From contig CAYPMJ010000115.1 of the NCBI GenBank assembly GCA_964411785.1, positions 1 through 6,425 on the forward strand: a stretch of DNA of 6,425 nucleotides, in the 5' to 3' direction. Positions 1 to 6,425 of the stretch are shown in pieces (the first letter of the stretch is position 1; every line of letters begins with the position of its first letter). The stretch comes from RUG626 sp964411785. GTDB lineage: Bacteria > Bacillota > Clostridia > Oscillospirales > Oscillospiraceae. The translations under genes were made by a program, and so were the position numbers. The notes under the pieces were generated by a model. That model had not been told where the DNA came from, made no database searches, and worked only from the letters and a program-made list of their open reading frames with translations.

Positions 1-1
1 T

Positions 2-1204
2 CCTGCGCTCCGGATCCCCGAGATAAACAGCGGCTTTGTCTTCCCGGAGTGGCATGAGAGGATCGCCCGCACCGAGGTTGCAGGGACCTCAAAGGGCGCT
101 GCTATGATTGTCCGCCTCACGGGAGATAACCCGGATGTCCGGGGACGTCTCTTCCCGCTGTGGTACAAGGCTGACGTGGGGCCGGGGCGGTACAGAATAA
201 CGGCTGTGCTGTCAGGCTGCGAGGGCGGCGGGGACGCCTCTCTCTTCACCGGCCGCCGCCGGCTCTGCTGGCACGGTAGGCTGGAGGAGGGCGAGAGCGT
301 AACGGTCAGGGCGCTTGGCGAGGTGTCGCCGATAATTGCCGTCGGAGGCGGGGACGCCGCCATAAGCGACCTTGGCAGGATGGACACTGTCGGCGTCGAC
401 GTGTGCGCTGTGGGCGCCAGGCTCACGTCGCTGACAGTGGAGCCGTGGGAGTGCCGGGGGCTGTACCTCATGGGGGATTCCACTGTAACCGATCAGCCGT
501 CCCAGATCCCCTACGCGCCCGGGGCGACGTTTTCCGGGTGGGGCCAGATGCTGCCTGTGTATCTCGGGGAGGAGCTGTGCGTCTCCAACCACGCCCATTC
601 CGGGCTCTCCACGGAGTCGTTTCGCACCAGGGGGCACTACGATGTGCTGCGGGAGCTTGTCAGGCCGGGGGACATGGTGATGCTTCAGTTCGGGCACAAC
701 GACCAGAAGCTTAAGCGCCTCTCCGCTGACACCGGGTACAGGGACAACCTCAGAAGGTACATTGAGGAGCTCCGCGCCGCGGATGCGTCCCCGGTTTTAG
801 TAACCCCGCTGGCGCGGAACACGTGGAGTACCGGGACGCAGTACAACGATATGCTCGCACCCTTTGCGGACGCCATGCTCGCCCTGGGCAGTGAGCAGGA
901 CGTGCCTGTCGTGGATCTGCACGGGGCGATGAAGGATGCAATCTGTCGTGCGGGCCTTGAGAGGGCGCGGGTTTGGTTCCACTCCGGCGACTTCACCCAC
1001 ACAAATGATTTTGGAGCCTTCATGGCCGCGGGCTTTGTGGCAAAGGGGATGGCGGAAGCCGGCCTTGCGCAGCCTGAGGCGCTGCCGGAGATGGTCATCT
1101 CAGGGCCCATGACAGAGCTTGCTCCGCCGTCAGGTGAGAGCGGCTGTGAAAACCCGCTTGTGGACTATGGCCTTATCCCGGAGGCACCGTGGGAGATAAC
1201 CTGA
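2..1204 (+). CDS. GDSL/SGNH-family rhamnogalacturonan acetylesterase-like protein, 5' end cut by the window
   Basis: Probably removes acetyl esters from rhamnogalacturonan oligosaccharides (CE12-like). The frame is open from base 2 with no stop, and the 34 codons before the first ATG (104) read like protein, so the true start is probably outside the window; 400 residues are visible. Counting from the Met at 104, residues 1-115 form a Gly- and Val-rich, beta-type N-terminal domain. The SGNH hydrolase domain follows: block I LMGDST with the nucleophile Ser126, block II NHAHSG (162-167), block III GHND (197-200), and block V DFTH with catalytic Asp296 and His299. All catalytic blocks are intact. 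A tail of about 45 residues of unclear role ends the protein. No signal peptide can be assessed. It lies 109 bp upstream of rhaM on the same strand, and the rhaM and GH105 neighbours favour the pectin substrate. It could instead be an esterase acting on another acetylated sugar; family assignment is firm, substrate is inferred. Confidence 0.85.
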   Translation, partial: PALRIPEINSGFVFPEWHERIARTEVAGTSKGAAMIVRLTGDNPDVRGRLFPLWYKADVGPGRYRITAVLSGCEGGGDASLFTGRRRLCWHGRLEEGESVTVRALGEVSPIIAVGGGDAAISDLGRMDTVGVDVCAVGARLTSLTVEPWECRGLYLMGDSTVTDQPSQIPYAPGATFSGWGQMLPVYLGEELCVSNHAHSGLSTESFRTRGHYDVLRELVRPGDMVMLQFGHNDQKLKRLSADTGYRDNLRRYIEELRAADASPVLVTPLARNTWSTGTQYNDMLAPFADAMLALGSEQDVPVVDLHGAMKDAICRAGLERARVWFHSGDFTHTNDFGAFMAAGFVAKGMAEAGLAQPEALPEMVISGPMTELAPPSGESGCENPLVDYGLIPEAPWEIT

Positions 1205-1297
1205 GGCGGGCTGAAAGGCTGCGGGCTCTCGCCTGCCGGGCGGCGGATGGCAAAGGCGTATCAGCAAATAAGCGCTTTATCATCAAGGTAAGTAAAA

Positions 1298-1304
1298 AAG
1301 GAGG
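1298..1304 (+). promoter_or_regulatory. Ribosome binding site that selects the TTG start of rhaM
   Basis: AAGGAGG is a near-perfect Shine-Dalgarno sequence, 9 nt before the TTG at 1314. The nearby ATG at 1307 is out of frame and only 2 nt away, which is too close. The in-frame ATG at 1323 is 18 nt away, which is too far. The spacing therefore decides for TTG. Confidence 0.85.
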
Positions 1305-1313
1305 AAATGTACA

Positions 1314-1631
1314 TTGGAACGCATGGCGTGGAGAGGGCGTGTCCGTCCCGGCTGCAGAGCCGAGTATGAGAGACGGCACGCGGAGATCTGGCCTGAGATG
1401 GTTGAGGTTTTAAAGGCGGCCGGGATCGGAAATTACACCATTTTTGCCGACGGAGACGAGCTTTTCGGGTACTATGAGTGTGAAAAGGGCGTCGCCTACG
1501 CGGAGAAATACCAGGCCGAGAGCCCGGTTGTGGACAGGTGGAACGAGTACATGAAGGACATCCTGGAGCTGGAGATGGACCCGGTGACAGGAGCGCAGCC
1601 AAAGCTGGAGCCGGTGTTTCGGCTCGATTAG
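1314..1631 (+). CDS. rhaM: L-rhamnose mutarotase
   Basis: Interconverts the alpha and beta anomers of L-rhamnose, feeding the beta anomer to L-rhamnose isomerase in the cytoplasm. The 105-residue product matches the usual family length (about 104). Conserved features include EYERRH near the N-terminus, with the active-site Tyr18 and His22, then IWPEM, the NYTIF strand, and RWNEYM (75-80). The Escherichia coli protein, recalled from memory, has WW where this one has Trp76-Asn77. Start choice: TTG at 1314 has an ideal AAGGAGG, and its first residues (MERMAWRGRVRPG) line up without gaps with the start of the E. coli enzyme. The GH105 gene begins 14 bp after its stop, so the two are almost certainly co-transcribed. 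The position between an RG acetylesterase and a GH105 hydrolase that releases rhamnose fits this role well. Confidence 0.93.
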   Translation: MERMAWRGRVRPGCRAEYERRHAEIWPEMVEVLKAAGIGNYTIFADGDELFGYYECEKGVAYAEKYQAESPVVDRWNEYMKDILELEMDPVTGAQPKLEPVFRLD

Positions 1632-1645
1632 GAAAGGAGAAAAAA

Positions 1646-2695
1646 ATGACTGATCTTACCTTTGACCGCAGTCAGGTTGAGAAGGCGGTGGACGCCATTG
1701 TCGAGCGCACCATGCGCATGGACATGACCTGGGACTGGCCCTGCGGCGTCGCCTACTACGGAATCTGTGAGGCCTATGAGGCGACCGGGAAGCAGCGGTA
1801 TCTGGATCTCGTTCGCGCGAGAGTCGACGAGTACCTGGAGATCGGGCTTCCGACCTGGAGCGTGAACACCTGCTCCATGGGCCACTGCTGCCTCTCCCTG
1901 TATCAGCACACGGGCGAGAAGAAGTACCTGGATGTGGCGATGAGCAAGGTGGACTATCTGGAGAACAAGGCGCTGCGCTTTGGCGACCACGTGCTCCAGC
2001 ACACCGTCTCCGCCAACAACGATTTTCCGGAGCAGGCGTGGGCCGACACACTTTTCATGGCGGCGTTCTTCCTGCTGAGGATGGGCGTGGAGCTCCACGA
2101 TGAGACGCTCATTGACGACGCTCTCAACCAGTACTTCTGGCACATAAAGTATCTTCAGGACCCGTCGACGGGACTATATTACCACGGCTACAACAACATA
2201 ACCGGCGACCACATGTCTGGGTTCTACTGGGGCCGCGCCAATGCCTGGGCCGCATACACCATGTCACAGGTGGGCGTCAGACTTCCCGAGGCGTATCTGT
2301 ATCCGAAATTCCTCGATGTGGTGGGAAGTCTCAATGAGCAGCTTGCGGCGCTGAAGCTCTGTCAGACGGAGGGCGGACTGTGGAGGACCATTCTGGACGA
2401 CCCTGACAGCTACGAGGAGATCTCCGCCTCCTGCGGCATTGCTGCCGCCATGGTCGCCAAGGGAAATCCCCTGCACATAAAATACATAAACCGGGCGATC
2501 CCCGGCGTGCTGGCGAACGTCACCGAGGACGGAAGAGTCATGAACGTCTCCGGCGGGACCGCGGTGATGAAGGACCGCGACGGCTACAGGAACATAAGCC
2601 GCGACTGGATTCAGGGCTGGGGCCAGGGTCTGGCGCTGGCGTTCTTATCAGGCGTGCTCACCTACGGCCAGTCCGAGGGGGCAAACTCCCTTTAA
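1646..2695 (+). CDS. GH105 unsaturated rhamnogalacturonyl hydrolase (YteR/YesR family)
   Basis: Hydrolyses the bond between the unsaturated galacturonate at the non-reducing end and rhamnose in oligosaccharides made by RG lyases. It acts through hydration of the enol double bond and releases L-rhamnose. The 349-residue product has the usual length for this (alpha/alpha)6-barrel family. Visible motifs are WDWPCGVAYYG (29-39), the stretch FPEQAWADTLFM (127-138) whose Asp134 should be the catalytic acid equivalent to Asp143 of Bacillus subtilis YteR, YYHGY with His180, FYWGRANAW (193-201) with Arg197 and Trp201, and WIQGWGQGLAL near the C-terminus. There is no signal peptide (start MTDLTFD), so it is cytoplasmic. 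ATG 1646 is chosen because AAAGGAG (1633-1639) lies 6 nt upstream; the frame stays open back to 1538, but that part overlaps rhaM and is non-coding in this frame. It is the last gene of the pectin cluster and is followed by a strong terminator. Confidence 0.93.
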   Translation: MTDLTFDRSQVEKAVDAIVERTMRMDMTWDWPCGVAYYGICEAYEATGKQRYLDLVRARVDEYLEIGLPTWSVNTCSMGHCCLSLYQHTGEKKYLDVAMSKVDYLENKALRFGDHVLQHTVSANNDFPEQAWADTLFMAAFFLLRMGVELHDETLIDDALNQYFWHIKYLQDPSTGLYYHGYNNITGDHMSGFYWGRANAWAAYTMSQVGVRLPEAYLYPKFLDVVGSLNEQLAALKLCQTEGGLWRTILDDPDSYEEISASCGIAAAMVAKGNPLHIKYINRAIPGVLANVTEDGRVMNVSGGTAVMKDRDGYRNISRDWIQGWGQGLALAFLSGVLTYGQSEGANSL

Positions 2696-2735
2696 TCGCG
2701 TATCCTTACAAAGCCTTTCCATATTCCAAAGCATG

Positions 2736-2772
2736 AAAACGGCGCTAAGGGCCTTACCCTTAGCGCCGTTTT
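2736..2772. terminator. Perfect 16-bp hairpin, probable bidirectional intrinsic terminator
   Basis: The arms 2736-2751 and 2757-2772 are exact reverse complements (AAAACGGCGCTAAGGG / CCCTTAGCGCCGTTTT) around the loop CCTTA. The GC-rich stem core is flanked by AAAA on the left and TTTT on the right, so RNA from either strand ends in a short U tract. It sits 41 nt after the GH105 stop on the plus strand. On the minus strand it lies about 150 nt after the stop of the convergent pseudouridine synthase gene, for which I see no closer terminator. The U tract is only four bases long. Confidence 0.88.
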
Positions 2773-2925
2773 AACTTTGCGCCTCGTGAGCGCACTCCCC
2801 GGCTTCCCCGCAAAAACTTCCCCGCGAAGAGCGCCTGATACTTCACAGGCTGAAAGCTGAGGCTCCCATTAAGTCTCTGCCCTGAATCTTTGTGCACCCT
2901 TGGCCGCTGCCGCTCCCTTTGAGCC

Positions 2926-3855
2926 TTATGTGACCTTAAGTAACGAGAGGAGCCTTCTCATGTCCGCGCGGCGAAGGGGCGCCTCTATTTTAAGATCCCT
3001 CCCCGTCACAGGCTCCCTTAGGCTTATGCACTGGGCATGCAGCTGCTGCCCTGCCAGCATGAGTTTGATGGACAGCGCCCTGGACTCCTCTGTCCCATAG
3101 ATCGTGTCGCCCAGAATCGGCGCTCCCATGTGTGCACAGTGCACCCGGATCTGGTGAGTGCGGCCCGTCTCCAGTCTGAACCTCACCTCGCTCACCTCAA
3201 CCCCCATCAAGCTGCCCCGGCGCACAGTCTCGTATTCCGTCACCGCTCTCTTCCCTGATGGCGTCACGATCCTGCGCATCTGTCCCTCCGCCTCCCGCTC
3301 TATCGGCGCATCTATCACTCCCCTGTCCCCGTCCAGCCCGCCATAGAGCAGGGCTCTGTACACCTTCCCGCTGTCCGCTTCCCGGAGCGCACGGACGGCG
3401 AGGGTGTTCATGTGGGCGTTCTTCGCGAACAGTACCACCCCGCTCGTGTCCCGGTCCAGCCGGTTCACCGCGTGGCACACGGCGCTCCCCGTCCGCTCCA
3501 GAAGATAGCCGCCGACGAAGTTTGCAAGTGTCCCGGTGTAACGCGAATGGCTGGGGTGGACAAGCATCCCCTGGGGCTTGTTCACCGCCAGCAGCCACTC
3601 GTCCTCATAGAGCACCTCAAGCTCACCGGACTCCGGCGGATAGTCCGGAGCCCGCTCCAGCGGCCCTAAATCTATCTCCACCATGTCCTCAGGCCGGAGC
3701 CTGTAGTCCATGCAGACCACCGCGCCATTTACAGTGAGAGCTCCCTCCCTTTTTATGCGCTTTATCTGCGTCTGCGAGAGAGACAGCTCACGGCACAATA
3801 CGCCGTAGACCTTCCGTCCCGTGTCACCTTCCGCGGCTATGTAGTTAAGCTTCAT
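2926..3855 (-). CDS. RluA-family RNA pseudouridine synthase
   Basis: Converts specific uridines in 23S rRNA or tRNA to pseudouridine in the cytoplasm; the exact site cannot be told from the sequence. The 309-residue protein has the standard RluA/RluD layout. An N-terminal S4-like RNA-binding region (about 13-62, with IKRIKREGALTVNG) is followed by the catalytic domain, with VNKPQGMLVHP (91-101), the catalytic motif NRLDRDTSG (131-139, catalytic Asp134), GRTHQIRVH (231-239) and PILGDTIYG (246-254). The motif has Asn where E. coli enzymes usually have His before RLD. The start at 3855 is supported by AGGGGAGG ending 5 nt upstream. It converges on the pectin cluster across a 230-bp gap, and the nearest gene on its upstream side is the divergent tRNA, so it is probably monocistronic. 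It is unrelated in function to its neighbours. Confidence 0.93.
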   Translation of the reverse strand: MKLNYIAAEGDTGRKVYGVLCRELSLSQTQIKRIKREGALTVNGAVVCMDYRLRPEDMVEIDLGPLERAPDYPPESGELEVLYEDEWLLAVNKPQGMLVHPSHSRYTGTLANFVGGYLLERTGSAVCHAVNRLDRDTSGVVLFAKNAHMNTLAVRALREADSGKVYRALLYGGLDGDRGVIDAPIEREAEGQMRRIVTPSGKRAVTEYETVRRGSLMGVEVSEVRFRLETGRTHQIRVHCAHMGAPILGDTIYGTEESRALSIKLMLAGQQLHAQCISLREPVTGRDLKIEAPLRRADMRRLLSLLKVT

Positions 3856-3860
3856 CCCCG

Positions 3861-3868
3861 CCTCCCCT
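3861..3868 (-). promoter_or_regulatory. Ribosome binding site of the pseudouridine synthase gene
   Basis: On the minus strand AGGGGAGG ends 5 nt before the ATG at 3855. It is purine-rich and well placed, and supports this start. Confidence 0.7.
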
Positions 3869-3979
3869 TAAAGCAGCATGCAGCGCTCAGCTGCCGGCCA
3901 TTTTCGCCTGTCGGTTCTTTCATCAGCGCTGACGCCGGAGCAGCACCTGCCGCAATGGCGGCGGCCGATGGCCATATGC

Positions 3980-4035
3980 AAAATGTAAATAAAAAATGTT
4001 AACCTCTTTACAAGCTCTGTTTTTTCTGCTATAAT
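3980..4035 (+). promoter_or_regulatory. Strong sigma-70 (SigA-type) promoter of the tRNA-Arg gene, with UP-like AT tract
   Basis: The -35 box TTTACA (4007-4012) and a perfect -10 box TATAAT (4030-4035) are separated by exactly 17 nt. Initiation should fall near 4042, about 11 nt before the tRNA. Positions 3980-4002 are a tract of A and T with few G or C, at about -62 to -40 relative to that start, where an UP element binds the RNA polymerase alpha subunit. The tract stands out against GC-rich surroundings. This is a typical arrangement for highly transcribed stable RNA genes. Confidence 0.88.
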
Positions 4036-4052
4036 AGCCTCTGTTCGGATAC

Positions 4053-4129
4053 GCGCCCGTAGCTCAGCTGGATAGAGTGTCAGACTCCGACTCTGAAGGT
4101 CATGCGTTCGAATCGCACCGGGCGTACCA
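4053..4129 (+). tRNA. tRNA-Arg, anticodon CCG, with encoded CCA end
   Basis: A full cloverleaf can be folded by hand. The acceptor stem is GCGCCCG (4053-4059) with CGGGCGT (4119-4125). The D arm is GCTC/GAGT around AGCTGGATA, the anticodon stem TCAGA/TCTGA has the loop CTCCGAC (anticodon CCG at 4087-4089), the variable loop is AGGTC, and the T loop is TTCGAAT. The discriminator A4126 and encoded CCA (4127-4129) end the gene. The D loop has A at position 20, an arginine identity base in bacteria. It would decode CGG. Oddities are a G1-U72 wobble at the end of the acceptor stem, a wobble in the last D-stem pair, and an A-C mismatch in the first T-stem pair (4102 with 4118). It has its own promoter and terminator. 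Confidence 0.95.
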
Positions 4130-4133
4130 GCGC

Positions 4134-4172
4134 AGGGTCTCAGACAGTTTTGTCTGAGACCCTTTTCGTTTT
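4134..4172 (+). terminator. Intrinsic terminator of the tRNA-Arg gene
   Basis: Arms 4134-4146 and 4151-4163 pair perfectly over 13 bp (AGGGTCTCAGACA with TGTCTGAGACCCT) around the loop GTTT. The T-rich tail TTTTCGTTTT runs to 4172. It begins 5 nt after the encoded CCA. On the minus strand the stem is followed by GCGC rather than T, so it should act in one direction only and probably does not end the transcript of the methyltransferase gene. Confidence 0.92.
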
Positions 4173-4305
4173 AACTGAAAGCAAAAGCTGCGCATCCCCG
4201 GCGCTCCGTCAGATGGCGCGGCGCACCGCCCTTCATGCAAGGTCTCATAGTGAGCGGAAAGAGAGCACAGTCTCAAGCACAGTCCGAGGCCGCCTCTGTC
4301 ATAAG

Positions 4306-4797
4306 CTAAGTTTGCGTGCGCCCACGCTCAAGCGCAAGAAGGGCCGCCTTTCTCCTAAGTCCACCGGCATAGCCTGTGAGGCCTCCGTCCGCCCCGACCA
4401 CACGGTGACAGGGGACAAATATGGATATCCTGTTTCTCCCCACAGCGCCGCCCACAGCCCGGGCGCTCCTGTGACATTCCGGGCCTGAGAGCTCTCCTGC
4501 TATGTCCCCGTATGTCCTTGTCCCGCCATATGGAATTTTGAGAAGCACGTTCCACACGGACCTCTGAAAGTCCGTCCCTGTGAGGTGAAGAGGCGGCATG
4601 AAATCAGGCTCCCTCCCCGCAAAATACTCGTCAAGCCAGGCGCACGCCTCCATGAGTATCCCGTCCCCCTCGCCGGACTGCGCGTCAGGATAGTCCGGAA
4701 AATATCTCTGCCCGGTAAACCACGCCCCGCCAAGCCCGTCCTCCTCCGCTGCCAGAAGCATGCTCCCCAGCGGAGACTCATACATTGCTGTCCTCAT
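4306..4797 (-). CDS. ogt: Methylated-DNA-[protein]-cysteine S-methyltransferase (Ogt/MGMT type)
   Basis: A suicide DNA-repair protein that moves the alkyl group from O6-alkylguanine (or O4-alkylthymine) in DNA to its own cysteine. Counted from the start used here, an N-terminal Ogt-like domain (about 1-70, beginning MRTAMYESPLGSMLLA) precedes the DNA-binding and active-site domain: DFQRSVWNVLLKIPYGGTRTYGDIA, then GRNRISIFVPCHRVVG with the acceptor Cys130 in PCHRV. At 163 residues it has normal Ogt length. The Pro usually found after the Asn in the GRNP motif is Arg here. The frame is open up to an ATG at 4866, giving 186 residues, but the extra 23 do not resemble the family; GGGG lies 7 nt before ATG 4797 and only AAGG 7 nt before ATG 4866, so the start is unsettled. 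It lies downstream of the sugar transferase gene on the same strand and is probably co-transcribed despite the unrelated function. Confidence 0.9.
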   Translation of the reverse strand: MRTAMYESPLGSMLLAAEEDGLGGAWFTGQRYFPDYPDAQSGEGDGILMEACAWLDEYFAGREPDFMPPLHLTGTDFQRSVWNVLLKIPYGGTRTYGDIAGELSGPECHRSARAVGGAVGRNRISIFVPCHRVVGADGGLTGYAGGLRRKAALLALERGRTQT

Positions 4798-4875
4798 ATT
4801 TTTACCCCGCCAGACATCGCCGCCCTTCGTGCATAGGCCCTCCCCGGCAGATACCTCCTGCCTCATGCAACGGCC

Positions 4876-6264
<1,389 letters not shown>

Positions 6265-6372
6265 CAGATCTCTCACCAAGCCCATCCTGCCACTGTTCAT
6301 GTATCCATTTAAGGTAACGGCCATATTGCGGCTTTAAAATGAGTATAATAGTCACAACGGAGTTGTGGCTCT

Positions 6373-6381
6373 ATTATACCA
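6373..6381 (-). promoter_or_regulatory. Candidate extended -10 promoter element for the sugar transferase gene
   Basis: On the minus strand the bases read TGGTATAAT, a perfect -10 box with the extended TGn motif. It would start RNA near 6366, about 100 nt before the preferred ATG at 6264. The -35 region (TACCAT at 17-nt spacing) is poor, as is usual for extended -10 promoters. The box lies inside an inverted repeat, so it could be coincidental. Confidence 0.4.
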
Positions 6382-6396
6382 TGAAGCGAAGCGAAA

Positions 6397-6405
6397 TGGT
6401 ATAAT
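6397..6405 (+). promoter_or_regulatory. Candidate extended -10 element pointing out of the window to the right
   Basis: TGGTATAAT on the plus strand is the mirror copy of the element at 6373-6381. It would drive a gene beyond the right edge, with a start near 6412. There is no good -35 box (TACCAT). No coding sequence follows within the remaining 20 bases that I can support. Confidence 0.3.
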
Positions 6406-6425
6406 TGGCCATGCGCTTTATGCGC

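Larger units (their letters stand above)
6343..6405. repeat. Overlapping inverted repeats upstream of the sugar transferase gene
   Basis: Two hairpins share a segment. Hairpin A: GTATAATAG (6343-6351) pairs with CTATTATAC (6371-6379), and inside it CACAAC (6353-6358) pairs with GTTGTG (6362-6367) around a GGA loop. Hairpin B: ATTATACCAT (6373-6382) pairs perfectly with ATGGTATAAT (6396-6405) around a 13-nt spacer made of GAAGC repeats. Positions 6373-6379 belong to both, so only one hairpin can form at a time. The region is AT-rich compared with the flanking genes. It could be a regulatory region, an interspersed palindromic repeat, or both. Confidence 0.75.

Noticed and set aside
1538..1645. 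Upstream extension of the GH105 frame to an ATG at 1538
   Set aside because: It overlaps the 3' end of rhaM, and the added residues look like an out-of-frame reading. The ATG at 1646 has a good Shine-Dalgarno.
1628..2143. Long minus-strand open frame (171 codons) opposite the GH105 gene
   Set aside because: It lies entirely within a well-supported gene on the other strand, has no ribosome binding site that I can see, and its translation resembles no known protein. Such antisense frames are common in GC-rich genes.
2803..2825. Two copies of CTTCCCCGC 5 nt apart in the gap after the terminator
   Set aside because: Only 9 bp, with no further copies and no feature beside them. Probably chance in GC-rich DNA.
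3970..4006. Minus-strand promoter for the pseudouridine synthase gene (TTAACA then GCATAT at 17 nt)
   Set aside because: The -10 candidate matches the consensus poorly, and the AT-rich stretch is better explained as the upstream part of the tRNA promoter.
4053..4305. tRNA gene as an integration site for a mobile element
   Set aside because: I found no second copy of the tRNA 3' end in the window and no integrase gene on either side.
4102..4488. Plus-strand open frame of 128 codons starting inside the tRNA
   Set aside because: It runs through the tRNA 3' end and its terminator and is then antisense to the methyltransferase gene. It has no initiation signal.
6411..6425. ATG at 6411, open to the window edge, as the start of a rightward gene
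   Set aside because: Only five codons are visible and there is no Shine-Dalgarno before it.

Overview
The window looks like chromosomal DNA from a GC-rich Firmicute, most likely a gut Clostridia/Lachnospiraceae-type bacterium. This is inferred from AAGGAGG-type ribosome binding sites, TTTACA/TATAAT promoters, free use of ATA and AGG codons in GC-rich genes, a tRNA with encoded CCA, and the kinds of proteins present. No species can be named from the sequence alone. Layout, left to right: (1) positions 2-2695, plus strand: three genes for use of rhamnogalacturonan-I (RG-I, the rhamnose-containing part of pectin). They are a GDSL/SGNH rhamnogalacturonan acetylesterase-like protein cut by the left window edge, an L-rhamnose mutarotase (rhaM, TTG start), and a GH105 unsaturated rhamnogalacturonyl hydrolase. 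A perfect 16-bp hairpin terminator follows at 2736-2772. (2) 2926-3855, minus strand: an RluA-family 23S rRNA/tRNA pseudouridine synthase, convergent with the pectin genes. (3) 3980-4172, plus strand: a self-contained tRNA-Arg(CCG) unit with an AT-rich UP-like tract, a near-consensus promoter, the tRNA, and a 13-bp intrinsic terminator. (4) 4306-6324, minus strand: a membrane polyprenyl-phosphate sugar-1-phosphate transferase (WcaJ/WbaP-like, priming step of exopolysaccharide or capsule synthesis), followed downstream by an Ogt-type O6-methylguanine-DNA methyltransferase. (5) 6325-6425: a short AT-rich intergenic region with overlapping inverted repeats that place three TATAAT boxes in mirror arrangement. 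It may be a divergent promoter. How the genes work together: RG lyases, presumably encoded elsewhere, release unsaturated, often acetylated RG oligosaccharides. The acetylesterase removes acetyl groups, the GH105 enzyme splits off the unsaturated galacturonate to leave L-rhamnose, and RhaM equilibrates the rhamnose anomers for the rhamnose isomerase pathway. None of these proteins shows a signal peptide in the visible sequence, so processing of imported oligosaccharides in the cytoplasm is likely. No transporter, regulator or lyase is visible; they could lie to the left. The other genes (pseudouridine synthase, tRNA, methyltransferase) are housekeeping or repair functions. No gene-free stretch exceeds 300 bases; the gaps at 2696-2925, 3856-4052 and 4173-4305 hold only the regulatory elements listed. 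I see no CRISPR array, insertion sequence, phage gene or clearly undescribed system. The most unusual signal is the repeat structure at 6343-6405.
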